NCBI GenBank assembly: GCA_029245825.1
Contig: JAQWON010000083.1
Location: forward strand, 1 to 19,532
Direction: 5' to 3'
Source of the DNA: Flavobacteriaceae bacterium
GTDB taxonomy: Bacteria; Bacteroidota; Bacteroidia; Flavobacteriales; Flavobacteriaceae
Length of the DNA: 19,532 nucleotides
Shown: piece after piece, positions 7,402 through 15,149 of the stretch
How positions within the stretch are numbered: the first letter of the stretch is position 1
How the letters are laid out: the number at the start of each line of letters is the position of its first letter
Made by a program: the position numbers and the translations under genes
The notes under the pieces: generated by a model
Told to the model about the DNA's origin: nothing
The model's database searches: none
Seen by the model: only the letters and a program-made list of their open reading frames with translations

Positions 7402-8717
7402 TGAAATTTCAAGAAAAATTATTGTATTCTCATATAGCTTTTGAAGAGCTTTTCGATGTTAGTAATCCCATACATGAGAAAAGACTTAAAGCTTTAAAAG
7501 TTTTTGAAAAAAAAGGATTTCCTTCAAGAAAAGATGAGGCATGGAAATATACCTCATTAAATTCATTAATTAATAGGGACTACGCTCTTTTTCCAAAAAA
7601 AGAAACTCCAATTGAGTTAAAAAAAGTAAAAAAGTTTTTCCTCTATGAAATAGACACTTATAAAATTATATTTATAGATGGTGTTTATAGTCCATTTCTT
7701 TCTGACACTACACATGATGGATTAGATGTTTGTTTGATGTCAGCAGCATTGTCTAAATTTAAGTATCGAAAAATTATTGAAAGATATTTTGGAAATATTT
7801 CAGATAATAAAGACAGTCTAACTGCTTTGAACACTTCTTATACTAGAGAAGGAGCCTATATATATGTTCCTAAAAATGTTGTTGCTGAAAAACCAATAGA
7901 AATTATTCATTTTTCAACTGGAAAAGAACAAGCAATTTGGTTACACCCTAGGAATTTAATTGTCCTAGACACTAACTCGCAAGCCCAAATAATAGAGAGA
8001 CATCAAAGCTTAAAATCTCATGAAGTTGTAACAAATAGCGTTACTGAAATTTTCACAAACAAAGATGCTCTATTGGACTATTATAAAATACAGAATGATC
8101 TAACTTCTTCTTCATTAATTGACAATACATATATTTCGCAAGAAAAAAATAGTACAGCTTCAGTTCACACTTTTTCTTTAGGAGGTAAAATAGTTAGAAA
8201 TAATCTTAATTTTTTCCATATGGGAGAAAGAATAAATTCAACTCTTAAAGGGATAACTATTTTAGATGGAGATCAACATGTTGATCATTATACTCTTGTT
8301 AAACATTCACAGCCAAATTGTGAAAGTTTTCAAGAATATAAAGGAATTTTTTCTGAAAAATCTAAGGGAGTATTTAATGGGAAAATATTTGTTGAATCAA
8401 TAGCCCAAAAAACGAATGCTTTTCAGCAAAGTAATAATCTTTTGTTAGATGATTTAGCAACCGTTAATACTAAACCTCAATTAGAAATTTTTGCTGATGA
8501 TGTAAAATGTTCTCATGGGTGTACTATAGGGCAGCTTGATAATGATGCACTTTTTTATCTACGATCAAGAGGAGTTCCAAAAAAAGAAGCGAAAGCACTT
8601 TTAACATATGCCTTTGCTAATAACATTTTGGATGGTGTTCAATTGCCAATCATTAAGAAGAGAATTAAAAGCTTGATTTCAAAAAAGCTAGGTGTTAATT
8701 TAGGATTTGATCTTTAA
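7401..8717 (+). CDS. sufD: Fe-S cluster assembly protein SufD
   Basis: Partner of SufB in the scaffold, thought to help iron entry and to form the SufB-SufD interface. The 438-residue product is a beta-helix-type SufBD protein: an N-terminal helical segment with RKDEAWKYTSL (about 47-57), a central YIYVPKNVVAEKPIEI strand region, and the C-terminal hallmark KCSHGCTIGQLDNDALFYLRSRG, where His372 corresponds to the histidine implicated in cluster building. Sequence beyond the SufBD core is less conserved than in sufB, as usual. It overlaps its neighbours by one base on both sides (TAATG junctions with sufC and sufS). Confidence 0.95.
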   Translation: MKFQEKLLYSHIAFEELFDVSNPIHEKRLKALKVFEKKGFPSRKDEAWKYTSLNSLINRDYALFPKKETPIELKKVKKFFLYEIDTYKIIFIDGVYSPFLSDTTHDGLDVCLMSAALSKFKYRKIIERYFGNISDNKDSLTALNTSYTREGAYIYVPKNVVAEKPIEIIHFSTGKEQAIWLHPRNLIVLDTNSQAQIIERHQSLKSHEVVTNSVTEIFTNKDALLDYYKIQNDLTSSSLIDNTYISQEKNSTASVHTFSLGGKIVRNNLNFFHMGERINSTLKGITILDGDQHVDHYTLVKHSQPNCESFQEYKGIFSEKSKGVFNGKIFVESIAQKTNAFQQSNNLLLDDLATVNTKPQLEIFADDVKCSHGCTIGQLDNDALFYLRSRGVPKKEAKALLTYAFANNILDGVQLPIIKKRIKSLISKKLGVNLGFDL

Positions 8718-9931
8718 TGTTAGATATAAATACAATTAGAAAAGATTTCCCAATTCTTGATCAGAAAGTTAATGGGCAAAAGCTGATTTATTTTGATAAT
8801 GCTGCAACTTCTCAGACACCTAATCAAGTAGTCGACTCAATTGTTGATTATTACAAAAGAACAAATTCAAACATTCATCGAGGTAATCATAAATTAAGTA
8901 TTCAAGCTACTACTGCATATGAGGATGTGAGAAAGAAACTGCACAAATATTTTAATTCAAGGCTTCCTCAAGAAATTATTTTCACTTCGGGAACTACCCA
9001 ATCAATAAATATAATTACCCTAGGATATACAGATCTTTTAACTTCTAAAGATGAAGTAATTGTTTCGGAAATGGAACATCATTCAAACATAGTCCCTGTT
9101 CAAATGCTTTGCGAACGAACCGGAGCAAAGTTAAATGTTATTCCGATGGATAATCAAGGCAATTTAATCTTGAAGGAATTTGATAAGTTTATTTCCGAAA
9201 AAACAAAATTAGTTTTTGTAAGTCATGTTTCCAATGCGCTGGGGACAGTGAATCCAATTTCATATATTATTAATAAATCTCATGAGGTGGGAGCAAAAGT
9301 TCTAATTGACGGGGCTCAGGGTGCTTCTCACTTTGAAATTGATTTTCAAAAATTAGATATTGATTATTATACAGTTTCTGCTCATAAGATGTGTGGGCCC
9401 ACTGGAACTGGAATTTTATACGGTAAAGAAGAATTGCTAAATAAATTATCTCCCTGGCATGGAGGAGGAGAAATGATTGATGAAGTTTCTTTTGAAAAAA
9501 CAACTTATGGTGAACTTCCTCATAAATTTGAACCAGGAACACCAAATATTGCCGGGGTAATTGCTTTTGGTGCTGCTATTGAATACATGGATAATATAGG
9601 CTTAGATAATATTCAAGCCCATGAAGATGAGCTTTTAAAGTATTGCACTCAAGAACTTAAAGAAATAGAAGGTTTGAAAATTTATGGGGAAGCAAAAAAT
9701 AAAATAGCTGTCATTTCATTTAATGTCGAAGGAATTCATCACTATGATTTAGGTAGTCTCCTTGATCAATTTGGTGTAGCTGTAAGAATTGGTCATCATT
9801 GTGCTCAGCCAGTTATGAATTATTTTAAAATACCTGGAACTGTTAGAATATCTTTTTCATTCTACAACACAAAAGAAGAGATTGACCTTATGATTAAAGC
9901 TCTCAAGCGAGCGATTACGATGTTACAATAA
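8717..9931 (+). CDS. sufS: Cysteine desulfurase SufS
   Basis: PLP-dependent enzyme that takes sulfur from L-cysteine, giving alanine and an enzyme-bound persulfide for Fe-S assembly. The 404-residue product has the group II (SufS/CsdA) features: YFDNAATSQTP near the N terminus, EMEHHSN (about 118-124, the His that stacks on PLP), VLIDGAQGASH (195-205), the PLP lysine Lys224 in SAHKMCGPTGTG, and the catalytic Cys362 in RIGHHCAQP. It overlaps sufD by one base and is followed 16 bp later by its activator sufE, so the sulfur-donor pair is encoded together. Length and motif spacing match SufS rather than IscS. Confidence 0.97.
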   Translation: MLDINTIRKDFPILDQKVNGQKLIYFDNAATSQTPNQVVDSIVDYYKRTNSNIHRGNHKLSIQATTAYEDVRKKLHKYFNSRLPQEIIFTSGTTQSINIITLGYTDLLTSKDEVIVSEMEHHSNIVPVQMLCERTGAKLNVIPMDNQGNLILKEFDKFISEKTKLVFVSHVSNALGTVNPISYIINKSHEVGAKVLIDGAQGASHFEIDFQKLDIDYYTVSAHKMCGPTGTGILYGKEELLNKLSPWHGGGEMIDEVSFEKTTYGELPHKFEPGTPNIAGVIAFGAAIEYMDNIGLDNIQAHEDELLKYCTQELKEIEGLKIYGEAKNKIAVISFNVEGIHHYDLGSLLDQFGVAVRIGHHCAQPVMNYFKIPGTVRISFSFYNTKEEIDLMIKALKRAITMLQ

Positions 9932-9947
9932 ATTCTTATTTTTGAGT

Positions 9948-10373
9948 ATGACTGACATGTTAGCTATTCAGGACGAAATTGTAGCCGAGTTTTCATCTTT
10001 TGATAATTGGGCCGATCGTTATGAGTATATGATAGAGCTGGGAAAATCCCTCCCTTTAATAGATCCAAAGTACAAAGTTGATAATAATTTAATTAAGGGT
10101 TGTCAGAGCAATGTTTGGCTTCACTCAGAAACAAATGACGGAAAATTAATTTTCACTGCTGATAGTGATGCTATTCTTACAAAAGGTATTATAGCTATTT
10201 TGATCCGTGTTTTTTCTAATCAAGATCCAGATTCAATTATGGAAGCTAAAACAGATTTTATAGATAAAATAGGTTTAAAGAATCACCTATCTCCTATTAG
10301 AGCGAATGGTCTTTTATCTATGATTAAAGAACTTAAAATGTATGCAGTTAAATCCAAAACAAGATCTAATTAA
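9948..10373 (+). CDS. sufE: Sulfur acceptor protein SufE
   Basis: Cytoplasmic protein that accepts the persulfide from SufS and hands sulfur to SufB. The 141-residue product has the family layout: an N-terminal helix, DRYEYMIELGKSLPLI, then the sulfur-accepting Cys52 in LIKGCQSNVWL, and the ADSDAILTKGIIAIL and GLKNHLSPIRANGLLSMI stretches. The ATG at 9948 is preferred to a TTG six bases earlier. A SufU-type acceptor is ruled out by the motif order and the absence of its zinc ligands. Confidence 0.95.
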   Translation: MTDMLAIQDEIVAEFSSFDNWADRYEYMIELGKSLPLIDPKYKVDNNLIKGCQSNVWLHSETNDGKLIFTADSDAILTKGIIAILIRVFSNQDPDSIMEAKTDFIDKIGLKNHLSPIRANGLLSMIKELKMYAVKSKTRSN

Positions 10374-10379
10374 ATTTTT

Positions 10380-10706
10380 ATGCAGGAAGGCAAAATTAAT
10401 ACAGATCTAATTGGAGAAAAAGTAGTTTCTGTTTTAAAGACAATTTATGACCCAGAAATTCCAGTAGATATATATGAATTAGGCTTAATTTATGATGTTT
10501 TTGTTAATGAAGATTATGATGTTAAGATTATAATGACTCTGACCTCTCCAAATTGCCCAGTGGCTGAATCTCTCCCTAAGGAAGTTGAAGAAAAAGTAGA
10601 GTCTATAAAAACAATAAAAAGCGCTAAAGTAGAGATAACTTTTGACCCCCCATGGAGTAAGGATTTAATGAGTGAAGAGGCAAAATTAGAACTGGGCTTA
10701 TTGTGA
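10380..10706 (+). CDS. DUF59/MIP18 family SUF-associated protein (SufT/PaaD-like)
   Basis: Small 108-residue protein of the DUF59 (MIP18) family, whose members take part in Fe-S protein maturation. Visible family features are TIYDPEIPVDIYELGLIYDV (about 21-40) and the TSPNCPVAESLP loop (55-66) with the conserved Cys59, then VEITFDPPWSKDLMSEEAK. It lies in the SUF operon between sufE and the DUF2480 gene, which supports a role in cluster transfer or maturation of specific targets. Its stop codon overlaps the next ATG by one base (TGATG). Related proteins also serve in phenylacetate oxygenase assembly (PaaD), but no such genes are present here. Confidence 0.92.
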   Translation: MQEGKINTDLIGEKVVSVLKTIYDPEIPVDIYELGLIYDVFVNEDYDVKIIMTLTSPNCPVAESLPKEVEEKVESIKTIKSAKVEITFDPPWSKDLMSEEAKLELGLL

Positions 10707-11227
10707 TGAATGAACCAATAGTAAATAGAGTTGCTAAAAGCAAGCTTATAACTTTTGATTTACAGGAATTTTATCCTAAAGGTGATAGAGTATTTTTTGA
10801 TATAAGTGAGTGGCTTGAAAAAGGATTAGTTTTAAAAGAAAAAAAATTCAGAGACAGAGCAAAGGATTATGCATGGGAACAATTTAAAGGCAAATATGTA
10901 GCTATTGATTGTTCTACTGACGCTATTATTCCCGCTTGGGCTCCTCTTTTAATAGCATCTTATTTAAATTCGTTTGCCAAGGAAGTAGTTTTTGGTAATT
11001 TAGAAACGCTTGAAAATCATCTCTTTAAAGGGGTTATTGATGATTTAAATTTAGATCTATATCAAGATAAACCTATAATCATTAAAGGGTGCAGTGAAAA
11101 AGAAATTCCTGAGAATGTGCTTATTCAATTACTCGCTAGATTCCAAAAGGTAGCTAAAAGTATTTTTTATGGAGAAGCTTGTTCATCAGTTCCTATTTGG
11201 AAAAAAGCACAAACAAAAATTCATTGA
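10706..11227 (+). CDS. DUF2480 family protein of unknown function in the SUF operon
   Basis: Conserved Bacteroidota protein of 173 residues; function not established. No signal peptide or membrane segment is seen, so it is probably cytoplasmic. It opens with EPIVNRVAKSKLITFDL, typical of DUF2480. Its only three cysteines are each followed by Ser: Cys69 in IDCSTDAIIPAWAP, Cys129 in IIKGCSEKEIP and Cys159 in YGEACSSVPIWKK. From memory of the family, these three motifs recur in relatives; cluster or persulfide binding is an inference from that and from its position. The ATG at 10706 overlaps the DUF59 stop by one base; a GTG one codon earlier is possible. Its own stop is overlapped by the TTG start of the glycosyltransferase. 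Confidence 0.88.
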   Translation: MNEPIVNRVAKSKLITFDLQEFYPKGDRVFFDISEWLEKGLVLKEKKFRDRAKDYAWEQFKGKYVAIDCSTDAIIPAWAPLLIASYLNSFAKEVVFGNLETLENHLFKGVIDDLNLDLYQDKPIIIKGCSEKEIPENVLIQLLARFQKVAKSIFYGEACSSVPIWKKAQTKIH

Positions 11228-12525
11228 AAGAACTTTCTAGTGTACTTATTTTCACTTATTATTGGCCTCCATCTGGAGGATCAGGTGTTCAAAGATGGGT
11301 TTATTTTGCTAAGTATATGAAACAGTATGGGTTTAAACCTATAGTTATTACTGTTGATCCAAAATCAGCTTCTTTCAGCTCAATAGATTTATCACTAGAA
11401 AAGGAAATTGAAAATATCCAAGTATATAGGACAAGATCCAGAGAGGTTTTAAAGTTATACAAATTTTTATTTAAGAATAAATCTAAAAAACCTTTCCCGC
11501 AAGGAGAGTTTTCAAATAAAGGATTTTTGTCAAAGATTATTGCCTTTGTAAGAGGAAATTTTTTCATCCCTGATGCTAGAAAAGGTTGGAATTCATTTGC
11601 GATAAGAGCTGGTGAAGCGATTTTAAAAAAAGAAAAAATCCATTCAGTTATTACAACTGGGCCTCCTCACTCAACACATCTAATAGGTCTTCAACTAAGA
11701 GAAAAATTTAAATTTAATTGGCTTATAGATCTAAGAGATCCATGGACGGATATTTTTTATCTTAAAGATATGTACCGAATGAGCTGGGCAAATAGTATAG
11801 ATTTAAAATATGAGAAAAAGATTTTAAATTCTGCTGATGCAATTCTTACCACCGCCAAAAAAAATTTCCACAAACAGTTAAGAGACAAAATAATTGACAA
11901 AAACAAACCTTTTTATAACATATATAATGGATATGATCATGAAGTTTTTTCAAAAATAAAATCAAAATATAATCAAATCTTTACTTTAGGTTATATTGGG
12001 TTATTAACTAAAAACCAGAGTTATAAGCAATTAATTTATTCTTTACAGTCAATTAAAGAAACACACCCTGATATTAATATACAATTTTGCTTTGCTGGAT
12101 CAACATCTAAAGAAATTATTAGTGAATTTTCTAAAGTTGTTAGCGTGCAAAATCATGGATATGTAATCCATAATCAAGCAGTTAGTCTAATGAAATCATC
12201 ACATGTATTAATAAACTTTCTTTTTAATCAATCTGGTTATTCAACTATGATTTCAGGAAAACTTATTGAATATATGGCAACTGGTAACCCTGTACTGGTT
12301 ATTGGTGATTTAAACTCGGAAGTTTCTGATTTAATGAAAATTTCTCATGATTCATCAGTTTGTCTATCAAATGACACAAGATCAATTAAAGATTATATTT
12401 TAAAGATGTACAATTTATGGATTGAAAATAAGCTAGAGCCAAAATCGCCTATTGAAATTAAAAAATATAGTAGGAAATTTGGATCACAGAAGCTGTGTAA
12501 TATTCTTAAAGCAATGCCTAAATAG
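11224..12525 (+). CDS. Glycosyltransferase family 4-like protein
   Basis: Predicted cytoplasmic or membrane-associated glycosyltransferase of 433 residues, GT-B fold. The N-terminal domain begins VLIFTYYWPPSGGSGVQRW, the standard opening of Bacteroidota GT4-like enzymes, and continues with GNFFIPDARKGW, ITTGPPHSTH and DLRDPWTD. The C-terminal domain starts near TLGYIGLLTKNQSYK and contains LINFLFNQSGYSTMISGKLIEYMATGNPVLVIG, with the Ser/Lys/Glu donor-binding segment. No ATG lies at a suitable place; TTG at 11224 overlaps the TGA of the preceding gene in a four-base TTGA junction and gives MKELSSVLIF as the N terminus. A TTG at 11179 would run 15 codons into the upstream gene and is less likely. 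Substrate unknown; probably surface polysaccharide. It seems to ride on the SUF transcript. Confidence 0.88.
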   Translation: MKELSSVLIFTYYWPPSGGSGVQRWVYFAKYMKQYGFKPIVITVDPKSASFSSIDLSLEKEIENIQVYRTRSREVLKLYKFLFKNKSKKPFPQGEFSNKGFLSKIIAFVRGNFFIPDARKGWNSFAIRAGEAILKKEKIHSVITTGPPHSTHLIGLQLREKFKFNWLIDLRDPWTDIFYLKDMYRMSWANSIDLKYEKKILNSADAILTTAKKNFHKQLRDKIIDKNKPFYNIYNGYDHEVFSKIKSKYNQIFTLGYIGLLTKNQSYKQLIYSLQSIKETHPDINIQFCFAGSTSKEIISEFSKVVSVQNHGYVIHNQAVSLMKSSHVLINFLFNQSGYSTMISGKLIEYMATGNPVLVIGDLNSEVSDLMKISHDSSVCLSNDTRSIKDYILKMYNLWIENKLEPKSPIEIKKYSRKFGSQKLCNILKAMPK

Positions 12526-12539
12526 TTAGAAATTAATTT

Positions 12540-12547
12540 TAGCTTTG
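12540..12547 (+). promoter_or_regulatory. Candidate -7 box for the SnoaL-like lipoprotein gene
   Basis: TAGCTTTG is an exact match to TAnnTTTG, 17 bp upstream of the ATG at 12565 in the 39 bp spacer after the glycosyltransferase. The -33 region is not convincing, and the leader would be only about ten bases, so this is tentative. Confidence 0.3.
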
Positions 12548-12564
12548 TCTAAAAACAATTAAAA

Positions 12565-13056
12565 ATGAAGAAAATAATTATGATTTCGTTTGCTATCTTT
12601 ATAGCTGCGTGTACACAAACACCACAAAATCCGAATTTTGAAAAAAATGTTGAGTTAGCAAAAAAATGGTTCGAAACTTTTACATCTGAAAATTTTGAAG
12701 GTGTTTCAAATTTTATGGCTGCTGACGTTGAGTGGAGAAGCTGTTTTTATGGAGCTCCTTTAATGGATAAGAATGCCACACTTGAATATATGAAAGGTTG
12801 GCATGATGCTATGGAAAATATAAAATATACTCCTGACAATTATCTTCCTGGAGTTGATCCTGATACTGGACAATTAAATGGTAGTGTAAGAACTTATGGT
12901 ACTTGGACTGGAACGAATACTGCTTCAGGAAAGAATTTCGAAGTATATATGTATCATTATTTTACTTTTAATGACGAAGGTAAAATTATTGATTCAGGTG
13001 ATTTTGGTTATGCAACTGGTTTAATGTTAGCAGTTGCTCCAGATGCAGCAGAATAA
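12565..13056 (+). CDS. SnoaL/NTF2-like lipoprotein
   Basis: Lipoprotein of 163 residues with a signal peptide ending IAAC (Cys16) and a mature part that looks like a single NTF2/SnoaL-like cone. Supporting features are the helix VELAKKWFETFTSENFEGVSNFM followed by ADVEWRSCFYG, a helix with GWHDAMENI, and the paired strands GSVRTYGTWTGTNTASGK and FEVYMYHYFTFNDEGKIIDSGDFG. Members of this fold are small enzymes or binding proteins with a pocket; the ligand cannot be told. It is a single gene ending in a strong hairpin terminator shared with the converging gene. The fold is inferred from pattern, not a diagnostic motif. Confidence 0.78.
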   Translation: MKKIIMISFAIFIAACTQTPQNPNFEKNVELAKKWFETFTSENFEGVSNFMAADVEWRSCFYGAPLMDKNATLEYMKGWHDAMENIKYTPDNYLPGVDPDTGQLNGSVRTYGTWTGTNTASGKNFEVYMYHYFTFNDEGKIIDSGDFGYATGLMLAVAPDAAE

Positions 13057-13100
13057 TTAATCGGAATTAAATATTTATAAATAGTAATACTATTACAACA

Positions 13101-13136
13101 TAATTAAAAAAGCGCCCAAAGGCGCTTTTTTAATTA
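13101..13136. terminator. Bidirectional Rho-independent terminator
   Basis: A perfect 16-base inverted repeat (13101-13116 with 13121-13136) with a four-base CAAA loop. The core is AGCGCC/GGCGCT, flanked by A runs on the left and T runs on the right, so it works in both directions. It lies between two converging genes, and its right arm contains the TAA (13134-13136) of the minus-strand GH109-like gene. Confidence 0.93.
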
Positions 13137-14549
13137 ACTTATTATTTTAAGGGGTTTTGTTTTTTTCCAATTACCTCTTGTAAAATCTGGGAATGACTGT
13201 GGTGCGCCATTATTTTCTATTGAGCCTGCACTAAGAGGTGTTACTGCACTCCAAAAACATCCTTCATATAGATTTTGATCCATAGGTAAACCATTTTGAA
13301 GGCACTCTACAATTCTATAAATCATAATTCCATCCATTCCGCCATGTCCACTTTCAGCTATTTGTTTGCCAAGACTTGTATTTTTATCATTTAACTTTTT
13401 ATATAATGGGTGATCATATTCTTCATATATAGCCTTCATGTCTTTCCCCTGGATCCAGGAGTGATGATCTTTCGAAAGGTCCTTAAATCCTTGTTCAAGA
13501 GCAATTCTAGTAGGAAATCCAGCCAAGATTCCTTTTGTCCCTTGGATCAAGTTTAGGCGAGTATATGGTCTTGGACTAGTTTCATCCCATTGGACCATTA
13601 TGGTTCTTCCCAGGCTGGTTTTAATGATCGAGGTATTTAAATCACCATTTCCATATTCTAGTTTATTCCATTTGTGTTCTTTTGGATAATTCTTTTCAGC
13701 ATATAGTTTTCTTCCCATTGCAGGAGATGAAAAGGAAACAAGTGTTTTAAAATTGTCATCTCCTCTTGCAAGATTCATGTATTGCGAAACGGGTCCTAAA
13801 CCATGTGTAGGATAAAGATTTCCTTTGCTATTTGCATAGTGTAAAGTTCTCCAAGATCCAGTGCCTCTATTTTCTTCACTCATTTGAAATCTAAGATCAT
13901 GAATATAGGAAGCTTCTCCATGGAGTAATTCACCAATTAAACCTTTTCTGCATATGTTAAGAAACATTAATTCATCTCTACCATAATTAACATTTTCTAG
14001 CATCATACAGTGTTTTTTTGTTTCCTCCGATGTATCAACAATATTCCATAAATCTTTAATGGTTGTAGCAATTGGGACTTCAACAAAAGCATGAGCCCCA
14101 CTTTTCATAGATTCAATTGCCATAACTGCGTGGTTATTCCAGTTTGTTGCAACAAAAACAACATCAGGTTTAACATCTTTTAGCATCGTTTTCCATTTAT
14201 TTTCATCTCCCCAATAAAGAGATATATTTTGATGTCTTTTTTCATCTCCAATTTCTGAAGCAATCTTAAACTCTCTAACTACATTATCTTCATATAAATC
14301 ACTTATTGCGACAACTTCAGTACCTTCAAGAGAAGCAAAAGATTTTAAATGATTTCCTCCTCTTGCGCCAACACCTATAAATGCAGCTCTAATGTTTTTT
14401 ATTTTAGGAGCTTTGAAATCAGCCATATATTGATTACCTAATTTCCTTTCAGGATATTTATTTGAAAAGCCTGTGAGAAGAGATGAGGAGCCTAATGAAG
14501 CAATTGATAAAGATGTTGTTTTAATGAAATTTCTTCTACTTTTTTTCAT
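13134..14549 (-). CDS. GH109-like Gfo/Idh/MocA-fold protein with Tat signal
   Basis: Exported protein of 471 residues resembling GH109 alpha-N-acetylgalactosaminidases, which use a tightly bound NAD to cleave glycosides by a redox mechanism. The N terminus has the twin-arginine signal SRRNFIK (residues 4-10) and a hydrophobic stretch with no lipobox. A Rossmann fold follows with GVGARGG (59-65), then VEVP (156-159), which lacks the Lys of the EKP motif of ordinary Gfo/Idh/MocA dehydrogenases. MLENVNYGRDE (183-193), GEASYIHDLR (211-220), LYPTHGLGP (245-253), GHGGMDG and the closing TPLSAGSIENNGAPQSFPDFTRGNWK match GH109 as remembered. A plain periplasmic oxidoreductase remains possible. It ends in the shared terminator and is divergent from the sugar kinase gene. 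Confidence 0.87.
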   Translation of the reverse strand: MKKSRRNFIKTTSLSIASLGSSSLLTGFSNKYPERKLGNQYMADFKAPKIKNIRAAFIGVGARGGNHLKSFASLEGTEVVAISDLYEDNVVREFKIASEIGDEKRHQNISLYWGDENKWKTMLKDVKPDVVFVATNWNNHAVMAIESMKSGAHAFVEVPIATTIKDLWNIVDTSEETKKHCMMLENVNYGRDELMFLNICRKGLIGELLHGEASYIHDLRFQMSEENRGTGSWRTLHYANSKGNLYPTHGLGPVSQYMNLARGDDNFKTLVSFSSPAMGRKLYAEKNYPKEHKWNKLEYGNGDLNTSIIKTSLGRTIMVQWDETSPRPYTRLNLIQGTKGILAGFPTRIALEQGFKDLSKDHHSWIQGKDMKAIYEEYDHPLYKKLNDKNTSLGKQIAESGHGGMDGIMIYRIVECLQNGLPMDQNLYEGCFWSAVTPLSAGSIENNGAPQSFPDFTRGNWKKTKPLKIIS

Positions 14550-14592
14550 AGATTTTATTTTATTAATGACCTGGAATATTGATTTTAAAAAT

Positions 14593-14600
14593 TAAATTTG
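14593..14600 (+). promoter_or_regulatory. Candidate -7 box for the sugar-activation cassette
   Basis: TAAATTTG fits TAnnTTTG and lies about 85 bp upstream of the ATG at 14685, inside the 135 bp divergent spacer between the GH109-like gene and the sugar kinase. No clear -33 box accompanies it. The rest of the spacer is AT-rich with no other structure that I recognise. Confidence 0.28.
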
Positions 14601-14684
14601 TCTTTAATTACTTTATATAAAAATAAAATAAAATCTATACTATTAATTTTATTAAGTATATAATTCATATTAGATTAAATATTT

Positions 14685-15149
14685 ATGAATTTTAAAATGA
14701 CTTCTAAGGCCCCTGGCAGAATTTGTTTATTTGGAGATCATCAAGATTATTTAAAATTACCCATTATAGCTTGTGCAATCAATCGATACGTTACAATAAA
14801 TGCTGAAAGAAATGACCAAGGGATATTTAATATTCAAATGAATGATTTGAATCAATCACTTAAAATACCTATTGATAAGCAAAATATTAAAGTAGAGAAA
14901 GATGATTATTTAGTGATTGCGCTAAAAGTACTTAGAAGGCATGGGTGTATTCCAAATTTAGGATATAATATTTCCATTTCGGGAGACATACCAATAAACG
15001 CAGGTTTATCAAGTTCATCTGCTTTAACTATAGCATGGATAAATTTTTTGGTTGCTGTTTTTGGAATAGATGGACAATTTAATTCCATTAGACTTGCAAA
15101 ACTTGCATATGAGACCGAGGTCATTGAAAGAAATTCTTCTGGCGGCTAA
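14685..15149 (+). CDS. GHMP sugar kinase, N-terminal half (cut by an in-frame TAA)
   Basis: First 154 residues of a galactokinase-like GHMP kinase, which would phosphorylate a free sugar at C1 with ATP. Motif 1 (substrate) is KAPGRICLFGDHQDY (8-22), and motif 2, the ATP phosphate loop, is INAGLSSSSAL (104-114). Translation stops at TAA (15147-15149) directly after EVIERNSSGG, where relatives continue into the M-D-Q catalytic segment. The next codon is ATG in the same frame and the rest of the kinase follows at once. By itself this half lacks the catalytic Asp and motif 3 and should not be active. The start could also be the ATG at 14697. Either the gene is broken by a point change or a sequencing error, or it is expressed in two pieces. 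Sugar specificity is unknown. Confidence 0.85.
   Translation: MNFKMTSKAPGRICLFGDHQDYLKLPIIACAINRYVTINAERNDQGIFNIQMNDLNQSLKIPIDKQNIKVEKDDYLVIALKVLRRHGCIPNLGYNISISGDIPINAGLSSSSALTIAWINFLVAVFGIDGQFNSIRLAKLAYETEVIERNSSGG

Noticed and set aside
8271..8286. Perfect 16-base palindrome GATCAACATGTTGATC inside sufD
   Set aside because: It encodes conserved SufD sequence (DQHVDH), is internal to the gene with no partner copies, and is best explained by codon content rather than an operator.
9270..9545. Antisense reading frame across sufS
   Set aside because: It is the opposite strand of a strongly conserved gene, shows no recognisable domain and has low-quality composition; a shadow of sufS.
12526..12564. 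Possible terminator between the glycosyltransferase and the SnoaL-like gene
   Set aside because: No GC-containing stem followed by a T run could be built; only AT-rich partial matches.
13079..13095. Small inverted repeat AATAGT/ACTATT before the terminator
   Set aside because: Six AT-rich base pairs with a three-base loop are expected by chance in this DNA.
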